Source: Burkholderiales bacterium UBA4615
Lineage (GTDB): Bacteria > Pseudomonadota > Gammaproteobacteria > Burkholderiales > Burkholderiaceae_E
Reading direction: 5' to 3'
DNA: 23,847 nt
NCBI GenBank assembly: GCA_002386465.1
Contig: DGIT01000089.1
Location: forward strand, 1-23,847
Below, in pieces: positions 23,095 to 23,847 of this stretch (position 1 is its first letter; each line of letters opens with the position of its first letter). The notes below the pieces were generated by a model that saw nothing but the letters and a program-made list of their open reading frames with translations, was not told the origin of the DNA and did not search any database. Position numbers and translations under genes: made by a program.

Positions 23095-23847
23095 TTAGTC
23101 CAGTTTCACACCTAGCGCATCAGCTTCGCGGATCCACACTGGAGCCTGTTCGCGCCACATACGCAGCGCGTCGGCCCGTCCTTTGGTGGCCGTGGGGATG
23201 GCGAAATTTTCGCGCAGCGCCCTGGCTCGCGGCGACTCATTGTTGTCGACAGCCACTTTGGAGAGCAGCTCCAGAATTTCAACTGGCGTGCCACTGCGCG
23301 CTGTGAGCGCCAGACCGCCATCGAGCGTAGCCAACTCATTTTTCATGCCCTGTTCCGATAGCGTGGGCACATCCGGCAACTTCGGGCAGCGCGTCGCCGA
23401 GGTGGCGGCGATCGCACGCGCTCCTTTGGCTGATACGGTATTGAAGGCCTGGTAGCTGCCAATGGCGACTTGCTGAGCGCCGGTGGCGAACTCGACCCAC
23501 ATCGGGCCTTCGCCCTTGTAGTGCACGGTCTCCACCTTGCCGCCCAGCTTGTTCAGGGCTTCGGCGAACATGTGCGGGTAGGAGGCGGGGGCATACGAGC
23601 CCATGATCATCGGGTTTTTGCGCGCGTAATCGACCAGGTCGTTGTAGTTGCGGATCGGCAGTTTGTCCTGCACCGCGACGATCAGCGGCCCGGAGGGAAA
23701 GACCGTGATCGGATCAATGTCCTTGGCCAGATCGAAGGGCAGCTTGCGATACAGCACCCGGTTCTGCCAGACCGCGCCGGTGGTCGTGGCCAACAAGGTG
23801 TAGCCGTCTGCTGGGGACTTGACCACGGCATCGATGGCGATATTGGC
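23095..23847 (-). CDS. Bug family (tripartite tricarboxylate transporter) substrate-binding protein, N-terminus cut off by the window
   Basis: 250 residues of a periplasmic TctC/Bug receptor; the frame runs to the window edge and about 70 residues with the signal peptide are missing. The typical block ANIAIDAVVKSPADGYTLL is at the visible start, with PFDLAKDIDPITVFPSGPLIVAV after it and, further on, the MIMGSYAPASYPHMFAEALNK and VHYKGEGPMWVEFATGAQQVAIGS loops that shape the carboxylate site, then PDVPTLSEQGM. Bug receptors are very numerous in Burkholderiales and bind many carboxylates, so the ligand is unknown. No tctA/tctB gene is in view. It converges on the enolase-superfamily gene. Confidence 0.93.
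   Translation of the reverse strand, partial: ANIAIDAVVKSPADGYTLLATTTGAVWQNRVLYRKLPFDLAKDIDPITVFPSGPLIVAVQDKLPIRNYNDLVDYARKNPMIMGSYAPASYPHMFAEALNKLGGKVETVHYKGEGPMWVEFATGAQQVAIGSYQAFNTVSAKGARAIAATSATRCPKLPDVPTLSEQGMKNELATLDGGLALTARSGTPVEILELLSKVAVDNNESPRARALRENFAIPTATKGRADALRMWREQAPVWIREADALGVKLD

Overview
The window looks like ordinary chromosome from a GC-rich beta-proteobacterium, most likely order Burkholderiales. Signs of this are a Bug/TctC-type solute receptor, an orphan branched-chain-type solute receptor, a short phosphatidylserine decarboxylase, an HU protein with a histone-H1-like Lys/Ala tail, a cheY-cheZ pair, and many CoA-dependent catabolic genes. I see no tRNA, rRNA, insertion sequence, phage gene or CRISPR array. 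The genus cannot be fixed from the sequence alone.

Layout. (1) 1-2590, + strand: the tail of a 3-oxoacid/3-oxoadipate CoA-transferase A subunit and its complete B subunit (pcaJ-like), an NTF2-like protein, a RutE-type nitroreductase, and an Hsp20 chaperone with a sigma-32-like promoter and a strong terminator. (2) 2587-2894: a gene-poor gap with a possible decayed reading frame. (3) 2895-7992, - strand: a compact vitamin B12 uptake operon, btuB-btuF-btuC-btuD, behind a well-conserved cobalamin riboswitch. The riboswitch shows that the apparent long N-terminus of BtuB is untranslated leader. (4) 8122-9660, + strand: psd and an HU protein with an N-terminal H1-like tail, closed by a bidirectional terminator. 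(5) 9694-12734: an orphan branched-chain-type binding protein (-) divergent from a family III CoA-transferase and a Rid-family protein (+). (6) 12765-14001, - strand: cheY and cheZ, with no other chemotaxis genes in view; CheZ carries an unusual Cys cluster. (7) 14194-18886, - strand: a five-gene catabolic block (GMC dehydrogenase, its small subunit, a thiolase-like protein, its DUF35 Zn-ribbon/OB partner, and a crotonase). It is divergent from a ThDP-dependent 2-oxoacid decarboxylase-like gene at 19151. (8) 20902-23847: a second crotonase (-), an enolase-superfamily acid-sugar dehydratase/racemase (+), and a truncated Bug receptor (-).

How they fit: blocks 1, 5, 7 and 8 are typical catabolic modules for aromatic or organic acids and sugar acids (CoA activation, hydration/isomerisation, C-C cleavage, periplasmic solute capture). 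The least explained unit is 14194-20815. Its thiolase-like protein appears to lack the canonical nucleophilic Cys and the His of the GHP motif, and it sits directly upstream of a DUF35 partner, an arrangement known from retro-aldolase-type systems. This is the best candidate here for undescribed chemistry, but it is a hypothesis. I found no convincing evidence of a wholly new class of system.
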